Part shown: positions 20,040-31,138 of the stretch, one piece after another
How the letters are laid out: each line of letters opens with the position of its first letter
Numbering within the stretch: position 1 is the first letter of the stretch
Origin: Allacma fusca
Taxonomy: Eukaryota > Arthropoda > Collembola > Symphypleona > Sminthuridae
DNA length: 64,000 nucleotides
Reading direction: 5' to 3'
Assembly: GCA_947179485.1 (NCBI GenBank)
Contig: OX359246.1
Span: forward strand, 52,493,632 to 52,557,631
The notes under the pieces: generated by a model
The model's database searches: none
Told to the model about the DNA's origin: nothing
The model's input: only the letters and a program-made list of their open reading frames with translations
Program-made: the position numbers and the translations under genes

Positions 20040-20868
20040 ATAGTTTTGTTAATTTCGGATTGCAAGTGTTTTACAATTATTTAGATGCGCTCTTATTTTC
20101 AAGCATACCGTACTGGAACTAGCAAATCTTCACAAACGGTTTTGAAGAAGCAACATATTGTGCACCATTACCAGATCGTATTTTTAGATAACTAGTACAA
20201 ACTAAGAGGCGTGTAGAAAGATTACAACGACATTTCAGTAATTTGTGTATACGCCAACTGAGAGCGACAGATCTATTATTAATGACTTGGTATTACTACT
20301 TGGGTACATAACGTTCAGATACTGGTATTTTATCAGTGTATTCATACCCGATAGGCTACACACACTATTTGTTGACGCAAATGTACAAATGCATGATCTT
20401 GTAACTATCAATCGACTGAACCTGAATTTGTACTATGAGGAAGTAATGAAAAGCACAAATAAGCAAGTACTTTCTATATTTGCCAGAATTAATAATGATT
20501 AATAATTAATTGGTAGAACCGTATAATTACTCCATGAGAATTTCCTCTTTGTAATCATACTTACGTTATATACTCACACCGACTACAAAATTATTTGGGT
20601 TTTATTTGGCCACATCCCGTTAGGTAGTCACTCCAAAACATCCAATTCTAAAGCGGCTATTCCAATTTCTGGTGAACTAATTGAGCAAAACGGAAATAAT
20701 TGTGTTTGCCCCGATGTGCACTTGGTTATTCGACAGATGAAGTCTGTTAACGACCTATGTGTGCTTGGGGCATCGTGTATCCCCGCAGATGTAATGTAAT
20801 ATAATTGCTTTATTCTATTGTCGAATCATCACAGTGCATGTACTGATTTCCAGAGATAGAAAATATAT
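20040..20868. other. Unassigned stretch with one open frame
   Basis: An 85-codon plus-strand frame at 20245-20502 (starting 'MYTPTESDRSIINDLVLLLG') and a later one near 20690-20795 ('CPDVHLVIRQMKSVNDLCVL') look protein-like but are not recognised. They could be eroded parts of an element or of a host gene. Confidence 0.25.
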
Positions 20869-21139
20869 TGTAAGAATGTATAATGTATTAGTGAAATAGT
20901 GTAGGGTGGCTCAGTTGTAGAGTAGTAAAGATAGGTCAAGTTATGCCAAGAGCTAAACCAGGAATGACCTCCCTTAATTTATTCAACAGAATAGATGGTA
21001 GTCGTTTAGATAGGTAAGCATCGTGTAATAAGCATTGGTTAATATCTTTCGTAATATTATAAATTCATTATTTCTAAAACTAGTAATAATTGTTTGACTC
21101 AATAATAACAACTATGGTTATTCTAATAATGTCGTAACA
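20869..21139 (-). repeat. 3' LTR of the gag-only element
   Basis: 271 bp, TGTAAG...TAACA, near-identical to 23767-24037. The element is read on the minus strand, so this is the downstream LTR. Confidence 0.9.
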
Positions 21140-21153
21140 CTTCTCCTTCCCGG
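21140..21153 (-). promoter_or_regulatory. Polypurine tract
   Basis: On the minus strand, GGGAAGGAGAAG directly precedes the 3' LTR, the expected place for the plus-strand primer of reverse transcription. Confidence 0.75.
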
Positions 21154-21279
21154 GGTGCGGTGTTTTGAGACTGGGACATCTCTTCGTCATATGAGTGTTA
21201 TAGGTCAATCACTTATCACTGTAGGTTTCTGGTCATAGCAATGGATTGGAAATTAACTAATTGACGTTTATTCTGGTAG

Positions 21280-21920
21280 TAGTCATGGTGTTCTTGATTG
21301 CATTGTTATCCATTGTCTGAAAGCATAGCAGTCACGTAGTTTGTGATTGCCAGTATTACAGAATGAACAAGTTGGTGGTAATGTTGTGTTTGAGGTATTT
21401 GGTAAATTGGAGGTAGGGTAATTCTTGTTTTCTGTACAGGGGTTGCCAAAGCTTCTTCGTTGCTGAAAGTCCTTTCTTGGGAAGCTCTTTATTTATGTCT
21501 TTTATTGCAGTTGTTCTTATGATGGTATTTATGTTGGCTATTCAATCTTTGTTGTTTGCTCAGTTCTATGAAACTATTTGTTTGGGGAAGACTGCATAAA
21601 TTATTGGGAGATGAGGAGTAATTAATTATTCGCTTGCTGGATTTTGCATTCTTGAATGTTGTGCGGGGTAGTGTGGGGATTTTGATCATGTGTCGGTATA
21701 GTACTTCTAGAGCAGGCGTTTGATGTTGGGAGTTAGAGATGTTTTTGCTGGTAGTGGAATGAATTCGTTGGTGTCGTGGATCAGATCCTTGTCGCGGGAA
21801 GTAACGGGGATAATCTGGGGTATATGGAGCGTTGGGGAACGTTTTGGGAATATGGGATAACGAAGGTGGATGTATCCGTTTTGGTGGGGGAGTGGGAGGA
21901 CTATTAAATACAATTGACAT
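21280..21920 (-). pseudogene. Gag C-terminal part with second CCHC knuckle
   Basis: A 143-codon minus-strand frame (21920-21489) is rich in Pro, Ser, Asn and His, with many basic residues at its end, as in nucleocapsid tails. Beyond it, near 21390-21290, another frame holds 'CSFCNTGNHKLRDC', a CCHC knuckle. It is followed by sequence closely similar to that after the first knuckle ('YAFRQWI' against 'YTFKRWL'). The two knuckle modules therefore look duplicated. No frame leads on into protease or polymerase before the LTR. Confidence 0.65.
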
Positions 21921-22092
21921 TAGCGGGACGCGTTTTGGGTTGGTTCAGAAATTGTTGATACGGTGGGAGGTTTTCGGTTTGACTTGTGTAGCCTGATGAT
22001 CTCCCTTCTTCACCAGGCAATTTAGTTTTCCGATCGCCAGTATTGGTCCTCGTTTGAAGGGTAATGGCCACTGATTGAATCGTAGATTGTAT

Positions 22093-22359
22093 TTAGATGG
22101 TTAAGTTTATGTGGGCTGTGATAAGAAATTGTTGGTCGAGTTGTCCAAATTGTTGTTGAGTTGTAGGGTCGTTTCGTCGTTGATAGTTATTATTTAGGTT
22201 GCTGCAAACGATGTTAGTCTCATTTAGCCATCGTTTGAAAGTATAGCAGTGGCGTAGTTGGTGGGTGTTTGTATTACAGAATGGACAAGTGTGGGATGTA
22301 GTTGTAGTTGTTTGGGGTAGTTCAGCTGGTATCTGGTCTGTCGTTATAGGCATATTCAA
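22093..22359 (-). pseudogene. Gag fragment with first CCHC zinc knuckle
   Basis: The frame contains CPFCNTNTHQLRHC, an exact C-x2-C-x4-H-x4-C knuckle used by retrotransposon Gag to bind RNA, followed by 'YTFKRWLNETN'. It is preceded by a Thr/Gln-rich linker and separated by breaks from the capsid-like part upstream (22501-22994). Confidence 0.75.
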
Positions 22360-22500
22360 AGTTTGAAGTTGTGGTTGACTGGTGTTTCTTATTGGGAATT
22401 CATAAAGTTTGGAAATGTCTGTTGGATGTTGTTGTTGCAGAAGTTGAGCGTTGTGGGATTGTAATTTAGAGGTATAGAAATCTAATTGGTTTTGAAATTG

Positions 22501-22994
22501 TTACATGGTGCCGTCAGCGCCAAGTTCTAGTTGTAAATTCCAGGCCAGATCTTGAGGTAGTCCTTGGTATAGGTAGTCGAGTTTACAGGAGTCAGTCATT
22601 GTAGGGTCCATACGTTTAAAGATACTTAATTTCTTGTAAATGTAATCCCGAGCGTTGTCTGTTTCAGCTTGAAATACAGTGGTTGAATTTTCTGCTGTAG
22701 CAATTACTTTACCGTCCTTTTCTGAAAATTCATTCTGGATTTGCTCTTCAAATTCTTTGAAATGTTGTTGCGAGATGCGATGTTTAAATTCTATAAAAAA
22801 TTGTCGTTGGAAAAATTCCACCAATGTAGAGCAGTTCCTTTGAGCAGAGAATCCATATTTTCGAATTTCCATTTGTCAGTCAGTTTGAAGTGAGTACATC
22901 GGTAGTTCAAGGATTTTAGCCATGTTTTGCATGATGATTGGCCATCGTAGGTTGGAATGTTGGAAAATATTTCATTAGGTAAGAATGAAGTCAT
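22501..22994 (-). pseudogene. Gag capsid-like region
   Basis: Two overlapping minus-strand frames form a Gag capsid: 'IPTYDGQSSCKTWLKSLNYR', then 'KGTALHWWNF' (the conserved GxAxxWW element of Ty3-type Gag). In the next frame follow 'EFFQRQFFIEFKHR' and 'LDYLYQGLPQDL'. A frameshift near 22800 and a TAG near 22845 break it. The protein would form the virus-like particle of the retrotransposon. Its residues differ clearly from the Gag of the element at the right edge of the window, so these are separate lineages. Confidence 0.75.
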
Positions 22995-23262
22995 GGTTAG
23001 TATTTACGCTTGTCTCACAGGATGATATTGATGAAGGCTACGGGGTTGGCAGTGAGAGATAATCAGGTAACAGCGACATCCACACTAGTTTTCGTAGAAG
23101 ACTAACTTTAAGAAACACTTGGAGGAAGTACTTTTATATAAATAAATGATAGTAAATGAAGCACTGGAATATGTACGTCTAAATAGCTCGGTAAGATATA
23201 AATATCCACCGTAGCTGCGGGAAGTAAAAAATCATCGCTACGCGATAATTTGAGGCTTCGCG

Positions 23263-23657
23263 TAGGGTGGCGTCAGCCGCAGCCGTCAAAGTAGGAAACA
23301 TTTTCGTTTTTTTCGAAATTTCAGATTTCTTTTTGAAAAATTACGGGCCGATTTCAACCAAATAGACAGTAATCATTACGTTTTACATTAGCAATATTCA
23401 TAAAAAGTTTCATTGAAATCGATTCAGTAGTTTTAGAGATAACAGTCATTTGACATAAAGTCGAAAATTTCAAGAATTGTTTTCGAAAAAACTATCCGGC
23501 CGATTTCAACCAAATACGAATTCAGCCTTACTTTTGATACAAGTGATGCCCATAAAAAATTTCATTGAAATCGGTTAAGTAGTTTTTGCGTAATCGTGCG
23601 GAAGGACACACGAACGTACGGACAAGGCTATTTTACTAGGGGGCTGACGCCACCCTA
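23263..23657. mobile_element. MITE of about 390 bp with TA duplication
   Basis: Inverted ends GGGTGGCGTCAGCC and GGCTGACGCCACCC lie between TA dinucleotides, suggesting a Tc1/mariner-type or similar MITE. Inside, two related segments of about 125 bp each run from GCCGATTTCAACCAAATA to TTTCATTGAAATCG and AGTAGTTTT, so the body arose by an internal duplication. It sits in the leader of the gag-only element. Confidence 0.8.
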
Positions 23658-23766
23658 AAAAGTGGATTTTGTCTCCGGGTGGGGGAGGGAAGAGTGTGCA
23701 CTTTCAGTTAAAATTATAATAAAATTTACGACAAAATGAGAGGAACGGTCACAAACACCGGCGCCT

Positions 23767-24037
23767 TGTAAGAATGTATAATGTATTAGTGAGATTGTGT
23801 AGGGTGGCTCAGTGGTAGAGTAGTAAAGATATGTCAAGTTATGTCAAGAGCTAAACCAGGAATGACCTACCTTAATGTATTCAACAGAATAGATGGTAGT
23901 CGTTTAGTTAGGTAAGCATCGTGTAATAAGCATTGGTTAATATCTTCCGTAATATTTTAAATTCATTATTTCTAAAACTAGTAATAATTGTTTGACTCAA
24001 TAATAACAACTATGGTTATTCTAATAATGTCGTAACA
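23767..24037 (-). repeat. 5' LTR of the gag-only element
   Basis: 271 bp. On the minus strand it is followed at once by AGGCGCCGGTGTTTGTGACC, which is where a tRNA primer site should be. The usual leading TGG is AGG here. Confidence 0.88.
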
Positions 24038-24424
24038 ATATATAATATGAGTAAAAATACGGGTATATATATATACGTATACATCCTAGTATGAATATAT
24101 AACTTTAGCAGATGTGATTAGTTTTTAGAGCTAGAAATTTTGTATAATATAACATCCATTTCTATTATATTGTCGTGTGACAAGCTATTTGTTGAGTTCA
24201 TATTGAAAGTCACTTAAAAGATTTTTTGGTGAACTTCTTTAGCTATGGTGTTCCAGATTTTAACTGTTCTATATTGGTAAGGGTTGTAGTAAAAAGCTCT
24301 GTGGTTCTTGAGTTTAAGGAATTAGCTGTTTTTCGACCCCCGGTTGTGGTCAGGTCTCATGATTTCGTTTATACATTCAAGCTTGTCAGTTTGTTTTAGT
24401 AATGTTTTAGTTGTGGAGGCAGTG

Positions 24425-25820
24425 TCATATGTTTATACATATTTGTCTTTCAAATACTGTCAGAATACTATAATTTTCACACATACTAAGTTTGTCATAT
24501 TGTTTTGGATTTTTTAGATTCGATTTCATTTGTAAGAGTTTTGATGGTTTTTGGGAAGTTGAAACAATATCCCGTAAACATTTTAAGAAATGGTAATTTA
24601 AAAGAAGATCTAAGACAGCTCCCCAGATCAATGTGGAAAAAAACTAGAGATTTAAGAACGATTTCCATTAGTTTGTCATTATTAAATCGTTCATTTTGAC
24701 TAATTTAGCACATTTGAAAGAAATGTTTTTGTTTACATTCATAGTGAACATCAAATTTAAGATTACTGTCAAACGTAACTCCTAAGTACTTAAATGTTTC
24801 TACTTTTTTAATTTTAGTCTTATCGCATAACAAAAAACAAGTTACCCCCTTTTTTCGAATGAGATTTGAAGAATTCCATGAAGACTGTTTTGAATGAATT
24901 GAGTTCCATGCAGTTGTCACTACACCAATTATTAATTACTGAAAGGGATGTCTCAAGATTTGTTTTTAAATTCTTCACGAGTATTACCAGTACATATTGA
25001 ACCAATGTCGTTCACATAGATTGCGGAGTCTTTGAGGTTTAAACACAGATCATTCAAAAAGATGATGAACAAGACAGGACCTAATACACTACCTGGTGGA
25101 ACCCCGCCATTTAGTTCAAATGACTTGGAAAGATATTTGCCAAGTTTGATGCGAAATGATCTACCCCTCAAATAGCTGCATATGATTTGAGTCAAATAAC
25201 TTGGGCAATTGTAGATATTATGTATCTTATTAAGCAGTTTTAAGTATTTAACAGAGTCAAAAACGTTTTTGAGATCCAAAAATAGACCGGCTACTAAAAG
25301 CTTGTTTTCTATAGCTTTATAGATGTTATGTGTAACTTCTATCAAAGCGTGTGTTGTAGATACTTATTTGCGAAATCCGAATAGATTTTGATAGGAGGCT
25401 GTTATTTTCCATAAATATCATTATACGTCTTGCGATCACTGATTCAAATAGCTTGGATTGGAACAGAAAAACCGAGATTGGCCTGAAGGAATGTGATGAC
25501 TCTTTATTACCCCCTGGTTTTAGGATCGGGGTGACAATTGCTGCTCTCCAAGTTGTTGGGAATTTTCCACTACTGCGTGATTAAAGAGCCCGGCCAGGAG
25601 AGGTGCAACGACTTCAGAAAACATTATAATTATTCTTGGTGGGATACCAGAAATTCCATTGTTTGATTTTCCTTTAGTCGACGTAACTAGTCGGGTTATT
25701 TCTGTTGGTGTAATTTCAGGAAAGTTGAAGTTATGAGGGACGTTACATGAGAAGCTATCTATGTCAACATCTTCATAATTATGGTTAAGGACAAAAGCTT
25801 TAGAAAGTTCTTCACTTATA
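24425..25820 (-). pseudogene. LINE C reverse transcriptase
   Basis: Minus strand. Upstream residues such as 'GISGIPPRIIIMFSEVVAPL' (near 25650) lead to 'AGLFLDLKNVFDSVKYLKLL' (motif A). 'NGGVPPGSVLGPVLFIIFLN' (motif B) follows, then YVNDIGS where YADD is expected. The first catalytic Asp of that box is therefore Asn. The thumb follows in shifted frames ('KKVETFKYLGVTFDSNLKFD'). Besides stops and shifts, the active-site change alone would abolish activity. Confidence 0.82.
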
Positions 25821-26289
25821 AGGTCACTGTCATTGATTATCTTTTTTCATTATTAATTCATTTATATTTGTGGTACTGCTTTTTTCTATCAATGTTTTTT
25901 TTTTAAATCCCAATATTCCTTAGGTTTATCAGCTGCTTGGAATTTTGATTGATAGTATGCAATTTTGGTTTTTTTTCTCATTTCTACACTTTTTATATAT
26001 TATTCAGTCATTTGGAGAAAGGGTTTTAGAAGCTACTTTCTTCAGACGTCATTTTCTGTATATGAGTTCCTTAATTTCAGAGGTGAGCCATTCAGCTGGT
26101 TTAATTTTGACCCTTCGTTTGACTGCTGGGGCTTCAATATTTAATATACGTATCACTGGGTATGCAAATATTTTAAATCGATCGTCTATATCTGGGACGG
26201 CTACAATAATCTACCAGTCAGTATTATTGAGTTCTTATATTTGTCCGTAGTTTTCTCTTTTGTAGTTCCTGGTATTGATTGTAATTGGA

Positions 26290-27017
26290 GCTAAGTTAAT
26301 TTTCGGTTTTTTTATGTACAACATACGCAATATCGTGGTTTGATATACCACAGTCTACTACCCCTCTTTCTCTGACGGATTTATCACAATTTGTAAAAAT
26401 TAGGTCAATTAGAGTTCTGCTATGTAGTGTGGTGCGGGTTGGAGACGCAATTATTTGTTTCAGGTATAATCTTGTACAGCATTGATGTAGATACTTGTAG
26501 ATATTACTCTGAGTGAGGAAGTTTACAATTAAATCTACTAATATGAATATCTCGGCAGCTTCAGTTTGAATAGTATAGTATATGTTAGATAGTCCTATAA
26601 GGAAGTTGTCATCATAAACAAGATGACCGGGGGTTCTGTATACATTTACAATGAAAAAAGGTTTAGTATGTGGTAGTTTTACAATTATTGATTGCATTTC
26701 CATATAGCGTGTAGCTATTTCAATTTCTTCTGTATTTAAATGGTTTTTTACATAAATAACTAGACCTCCTCCGTCCGTATTAATTCTTAATTTTTTCTAT
26801 ACATGTAGTAACCAGATAGTGCTACTTCCGAGTTATCAATATTAAGGTTGAGCCAGCTTTCTATGATGCATAAAATATCTGTATTATATTTTTCTGTCAC
26901 AGTTGCGAGTTCAGTTTTTAATCTTAAGCTACATATATTTAAGTGCATTATGCAGAAGCCTTTTGGTAGTATTGTATTTTGGACAAAAACGGTATTACTA
27001 AGGTTTGCAAATAGCAT
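26290..27017 (-). pseudogene. LINE C endonuclease
   Basis: Minus-strand frames give 'IMHLNICSLRLKTELATVTE' and 'TDILCIIESWL' (start of an apurinic-type endonuclease, usually with ETWL), then 'FFIVNVYRTPG'. 'ILVDLIVNFL' stands where GDFNxxxL is expected, and 'DLIFTN' and 'VDCGISNHDIAYV' (normally SDH) follow. The catalytic Asp-Asn of GDFN appears as VDLI, and the SDH serine is now SNH, so the enzyme is dead. At least two shifts break it. Confidence 0.78.
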
Positions 27018-27140
27018 ATTTTTTATGCAAACCTCCTTTGTAGTGCACCATTTTGATATTATGTATATACATATTTCGTCTATTTTCTTTCACTCTTTAA
27101 TAAACCCAATAGACTTTCTTACTCAGTTACGTTTTTAATA

Positions 27141-27423
27141 CCCACGAACGTTATTTATGCGGTATGATGTTACTAGTAACGGCATTTTAACATAGAAGAT
27201 GATTAATTAATACAATTTTTGAAGTACAAGTCCAATGCAGAACGTTTAATCACGAATAGTTTGTGAATTCGATAATCGGGAAATCGGCACACTATGCTCC
27301 ACTCGTGTTATGTGCAGCTCCATCTACCTCCGTCAGCCCCATCTAGTGTATTTAAAACCTTTGCTGAAAATACCTGGTTCCCCTTTACTGCAAATCCACC
27401 GACAAATTTATGAAGAATCGGGT
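27141..27423. other. No gene seen
   Basis: Unique-looking sequence, moderately GC-rich near 27300-27370. It ends with the 8-bp hAT duplication. The interrupted locus continues at 28631. Confidence 0.35.
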
Positions 27424-27439
27424 CCGATCCGCAGGGTTG

Positions 27440-27892
27440 TCAATTTCCAATTTTGTGATTACAATTAACGATTAACGATTACTTCGAAAACAAAATGAAT
27501 TTATAATTACAATTAATGATTAATGGGCTTATAACTAATAATTAATAATTACGATTAACGATTACTTTAAAAATATTATTCACTGATGATTACAATTAAC
27601 GATTACTTTAGAAATAATTTTCACTGATGATTACAATTAACGATTACTTTAGAAATAATTTTCACTGATGATTACAATTAACGATTACTTTGAAAATATT
27701 ATTCACTGATGATTACAATTAACGATTACTTTAAAAATAATTTTCCGTGTTGATTACAATTAACGATTACTTTAGAAATAATTTTCACTGATGATTACAA
27801 TTAACGATTACTTCGAAAATAATTTTCATTGATGATTGCAATTAACGATTAACGATTATTTTGAAAATTAATTAATTGAGGATTGCAATTAA
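27440..27892. repeat. 41-bp tandem array 1 in hAT element 2
   Basis: About nine units of 41 bp built on GATGATTACAATTAACGATT, plus TTAGAAATAATTTTCACT. The short words resemble the element's own subterminal sequence, so the array probably grew from the terminus. Confidence 0.88.
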
Positions 27893-28117
27893 CAATGTAA
27901 TGTGGGTATTTAGATACTGCTTGCATTTATCATTTTAATAAGCTAACTTGTACAAAGGGTGAGACGAGGAGTTCAGGATTCTGTTCATGTCGTGTAAACT
28001 GCTCTGATCGTAAACAGAGTGTATTATATCCTTTATATTATCAGCCAGATACACCGGACACTGCTTAGTAAAAACTTCTTCGAACCCTAGACTGCTTAGA
28101 ATTTTGGAGACGTCGCC
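27893..28117 (-). pseudogene. Captured LINE fragment in hAT element 2
   Basis: The reverse complement matches LINE D at about 33272-33490 almost continuously. Shared words include CTCCAAAATT, AAGCAGTGTCCGGTGTA, GAACAGAATCCT and TAAATGCAAGCAG. It is an internal piece of the LINE after the reverse transcriptase domain, without a LINE 3' tail, so simple LINE insertion does not explain it. Confidence 0.85.
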
Positions 28118-28124
28118 AGCCCGA

Positions 28125-28530
28125 TAATTGATGATTACAATTGATAATTGATTTTTGAAAACGGCTAATTGATGATTACAATTGATAATTGATTTTTGAA
28201 AACGGCTAATTGATGATTACAATTGATAATTGATTTTTGAAAACGGCTAATTGATTATTACAATTGATAATTGATTTTTGAAAACGGCTAATTGATTATT
28301 ACAATTGATAATTGATTTTTGAAAACGGCTAATTGATGATTACAATTGATAATTGATTTTTGAAAACGGTAAATTGATGATTACAATTGACGATTGATTT
28401 TTATAAAAGGTTAATTGATGATTACATTTGATGATTGATTTTTGAAAAAGGTTAATTGATGATTACAATTGATGATTGATTTTTGCAAAAAGGTTAATTG
28501 ATGATTACAATTGATGATTATTTCAAACAA
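28125..28530. repeat. 41-bp tandem array 2 in hAT element 2
   Basis: About ten units of 41 bp built on GATGATTACAATTGATAATT plus GATTTTTGAAAACGGC. Same period and same starting word as array 1, but a different second half. Confidence 0.88.
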
Positions 28531-28630
28531 TCCAAGCTTACTAAATTAACGATTGATGATTAATAATTAGTAATCATTAATCGTTAATCATTAATCGTGA
28601 TTATTAATCGTTTACATCCCTGCCGATCCG

Positions 28631-30194
28631 AATATCAACTAAAACAGTCTCTCGAAAACCGAGTTATTTAATAATGTAGCACTAAGTGACGAAGTGTATT
28701 TACGAACATCCGTGCGATTTAAAAAAAATAAATTGCACCAAGTTTCTAAACTTTCTTCCTGTGCTCACTGGTTATGATTGGACACTGCTTATAAAGTATA
28801 GTGTAGCCGAATTAAATTCCTTTTATCATGATTCCTCTCAATCAAATTGTTCATTTGTTTCCCTTAGAAAGCCATAACTTCTTCAGGATTTCAGCTGAAA
28901 AACCATATGCAATTGTACATTCCACTGAAACAGAAGCTCTTGAACTAAATCCTACAAAGTGGCTACCATGTATGTATATGTTACTGGCTTAAGTATAAAA
29001 AAGAAGAAAACATTACGGCTGTTGTGGGGTTTTGGTCTCCGGGTAAATCTCCTAGTGCAATTTACCCAAGGATTTGCAACAAAAGAAGGCAAGAACAGGA
29101 CGGACTTTAAAGAAAAACATTCTGAAAATTCGAGGCTATTCTTAATGTCAACAATAATCTTCGCTTTGGATCAGTTGGTGATCGAAAGTTTCTAGATTCT
29201 TTGGAAGTTTCTCACTTGTCGAGACGAACCGACTAACCCCAATGGAGTTACCCGTGATACTGCTCGATCTTCGCCTCAACGGATTAAAAATTGTTATGCC
29301 AGGTATTTTTGAAAATAAATGGTACAAAAATAATGCTTTTTTACTTTGTAGCATTTCCCTTTTGGCATAAATGCTATTGTATATTCTACATAAAATGGTA
29401 CCTCTTGGTACTGTCTTTTGTGATGATTCAAAAAGTCGTATGTCCACCATTGAAGCAAATCAAAATATGTTGCTGAATGCCGACCAGATCATTCATAATA
29501 TTGCTCCAATGAACAACTTTGAAGTTTCTGCAAAAGCCGGACTTTGACTTTCCATAAAAACGCTTAGTTTAAAGAATATTTATTATAGTGTATTCTTATT
29601 TTTTCTTGCAATATTGTTTCTGTAAATAGATGCGTTACCTAAAATCGCTAGGAGGCTGTAATTATATAGAATATAAATAGGAACTCTATGTGAAATCATA
29701 GAAAAATTGGTGACATTTTAAGCAGCCTACAATTTTAATTACACTCGGATGCACGGATGGGCAGATTTTCCTCACCAAAAACCAACGAGCTTGTATTTGG
29801 TAAAGCACTTTATATGCTTTAAGTCACCGTACAACTAATAATGATAAGATACGCTTCCTTGAAGATATAATAATTATATCTTATTATTATATATAATTAT
29901 TATTTATACAGGTAACCCATGTAATGATGTCGTAAATTTAATTATATCATGGTTTGCAACTCAATAATTATTAATAGTAGAACTCAGGTTTTATCCAATT
30001 AACATTTTGATTAATCTGTTGAAATTGTTGTCATTTTTACTTTCATATATAAATACATTTAATAAAATAAAGCAATAACTCATTAAAATATTTATTTTAA
30101 AAAATCGTACATATCGTAATGTAATGAACTAGATGAAACAGTTAAATTAAAGTCATGACAGATGGCGCATTTTCTTAAATTTATCTTGAACATT
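28631..30194. other. Unassigned stretch
   Basis: Plus-strand frames at 28686-28877, 28959-29195 and around 29390-29540 ('GTVFCDDSKSRMSTIEANQN') look protein-like, but I cannot place them. A host exon or an eroded element are both possible. From 29560 to 30190 the sequence is very AT-rich and shows nothing. Confidence 0.3.
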
Positions 30195-30900
30195 TTATTG
30201 TGCGAAGGAACTAAGAATCATCACAAAACTTGAAGCGGAACTGGTTCTTACCAAAAATGATCTCCTAGCTATGAAGAATTCACAGTCATTCAGGGCACGG
30301 ACTGTAATAATTGCATCCAACTCCTTCGCCAAAAACCACAGTAAAGCTGTGATGGATGCTGCTATCAATGAGGTCCTTGATAATATTGGTAGCAAGAATG
30401 TGAGGATTGAAAGCGAAAAAATCATCCCGTGGGGAAAAATAAGTGATATTCTTTGTATAAGTGAGTCAAGCTATTCGTGTACGTTAATTTGGAAAAATGT
30501 TGCGAAACTCAAAGATTTCAGGCAATCAGTCAAACCGGATTTGTCCCCCGAACAGAGAAACGTTAAGACGCACCTGTACGAGTGCGGATCAAGCCTCATA
30601 TGAACCAACGGAAAGCTGAGATATATAGTAATAAGTATCCAGTGGCCTACACTGGTCACCGGTCGGGTTGTTCCGAAGTACGTCAATCAGACAACGGCAC
30701 TAAAAATGCGAACCTACTGATTTGGAAGCTCAGCATCCGATCAGGTGGGGGAGTACTCCTTTGTGAGAAAAAATGGCTCAAGCTGCGTACATTCGTGCTG
30801 GGGCAACCGCGAAGTACTTAAAATAGTTAAGGATTTCACTATTCTACCTATACCCTTGAGTGATCACTATACATGCTCGGTAACACAAAATTTGGAGCAA
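30195..30900 (+). pseudogene. LINE ORF1-like and endonuclease-end remnant
   Basis: A plus-strand frame of 110 codons from 30271 contains 'LDNIGSKNVRIESEKIIPWG' and 'IWKNVAKLKDFRQSVKPDLS', then PEQR. This resembles the C-terminal part of insect LINE ORF1 proteins, where a KxxLR-PDLxPEQR-like stretch is common. Farther on, near 30830-30870, 'FTILPIPLSDHYTC' looks like the closing SDH block of a LINE endonuclease. If both readings hold, most of the endonuclease between them is deleted or shifted. Family unknown; evidence is moderate to weak. Confidence 0.4.
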
Positions 30901-31138
30901 TAGAAGGTAAATACATCGTCTGAACCCAAGTTGAAGTTTAAAAGTAAAAACGCGCTTAATCTTAAACATTTCTCAACGAATTTACCTGCTGTTGAAGCTT
31001 AAATTGTACCATGGAAAACAACCATAGATAAGCTTTTGATATATAGGAATACATATAGTCTTAGTGTGCAAGATCCTCATAGATGGCGCATGTATATTAT
31101 GTACATAACATAATGTAGGTTAAGTATCGGAATATGGT

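Larger units (their letters stand above)
20869..24037 (-). mobile_element. Gag-only LTR retrotransposon, about 3.2 kb
   Basis: Paired 271-bp LTRs in direct orientation begin TGTAAGAATG and end GTCGTAACA. They are flanked by the 4-bp duplication ATAT (20865-20868 and 24038-24041). A polypurine tract lies next to the 3' LTR. The only coding content is gag-like, on the minus strand, with CCHC knuckles. No protease, reverse transcriptase or integrase is present, so the copy or its family is non-autonomous. A small MITE sits in the leader. The two LTRs differ at roughly ten positions by eye. Confidence 0.9.
24060..27140 (-). mobile_element. LINE C: CR1/Jockey-group non-LTR retrotransposon
   Basis: Minus-strand endonuclease and reverse transcriptase in order, ending in an AT-rich 3' region near the gag-only LTR element. 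The ends are not sharply defined, and no target duplication was found. Its residues differ from those of LINEs A and B, so it is a third family. Confidence 0.8.
27432..28622. mobile_element. hAT non-autonomous element 2 with internal minisatellites
   Basis: The ends CAGGGTTGTCAATT and (inverted) CAGGGATGTAAACG, each followed by runs of ACGATTAA words, are flanked by the exact 8-bp duplication CCGATCCG (27424-27431 and 28623-28630). The 1191-bp body consists of two 41-bp tandem arrays around a central segment that matches LINE D in reverse. There is no transposase. Confidence 0.92.

Noticed and set aside
25945..26250. Plus-strand open frame of 101 codons
   Set aside because: It is the antisense shadow of the LINE C reverse transcriptase/endonuclease region.
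27440..28530. CRISPR-like array
   Set aside because: Units are contiguous 41-bp tandem repeats without unique spacers, inside a hAT element of a eukaryotic genome.
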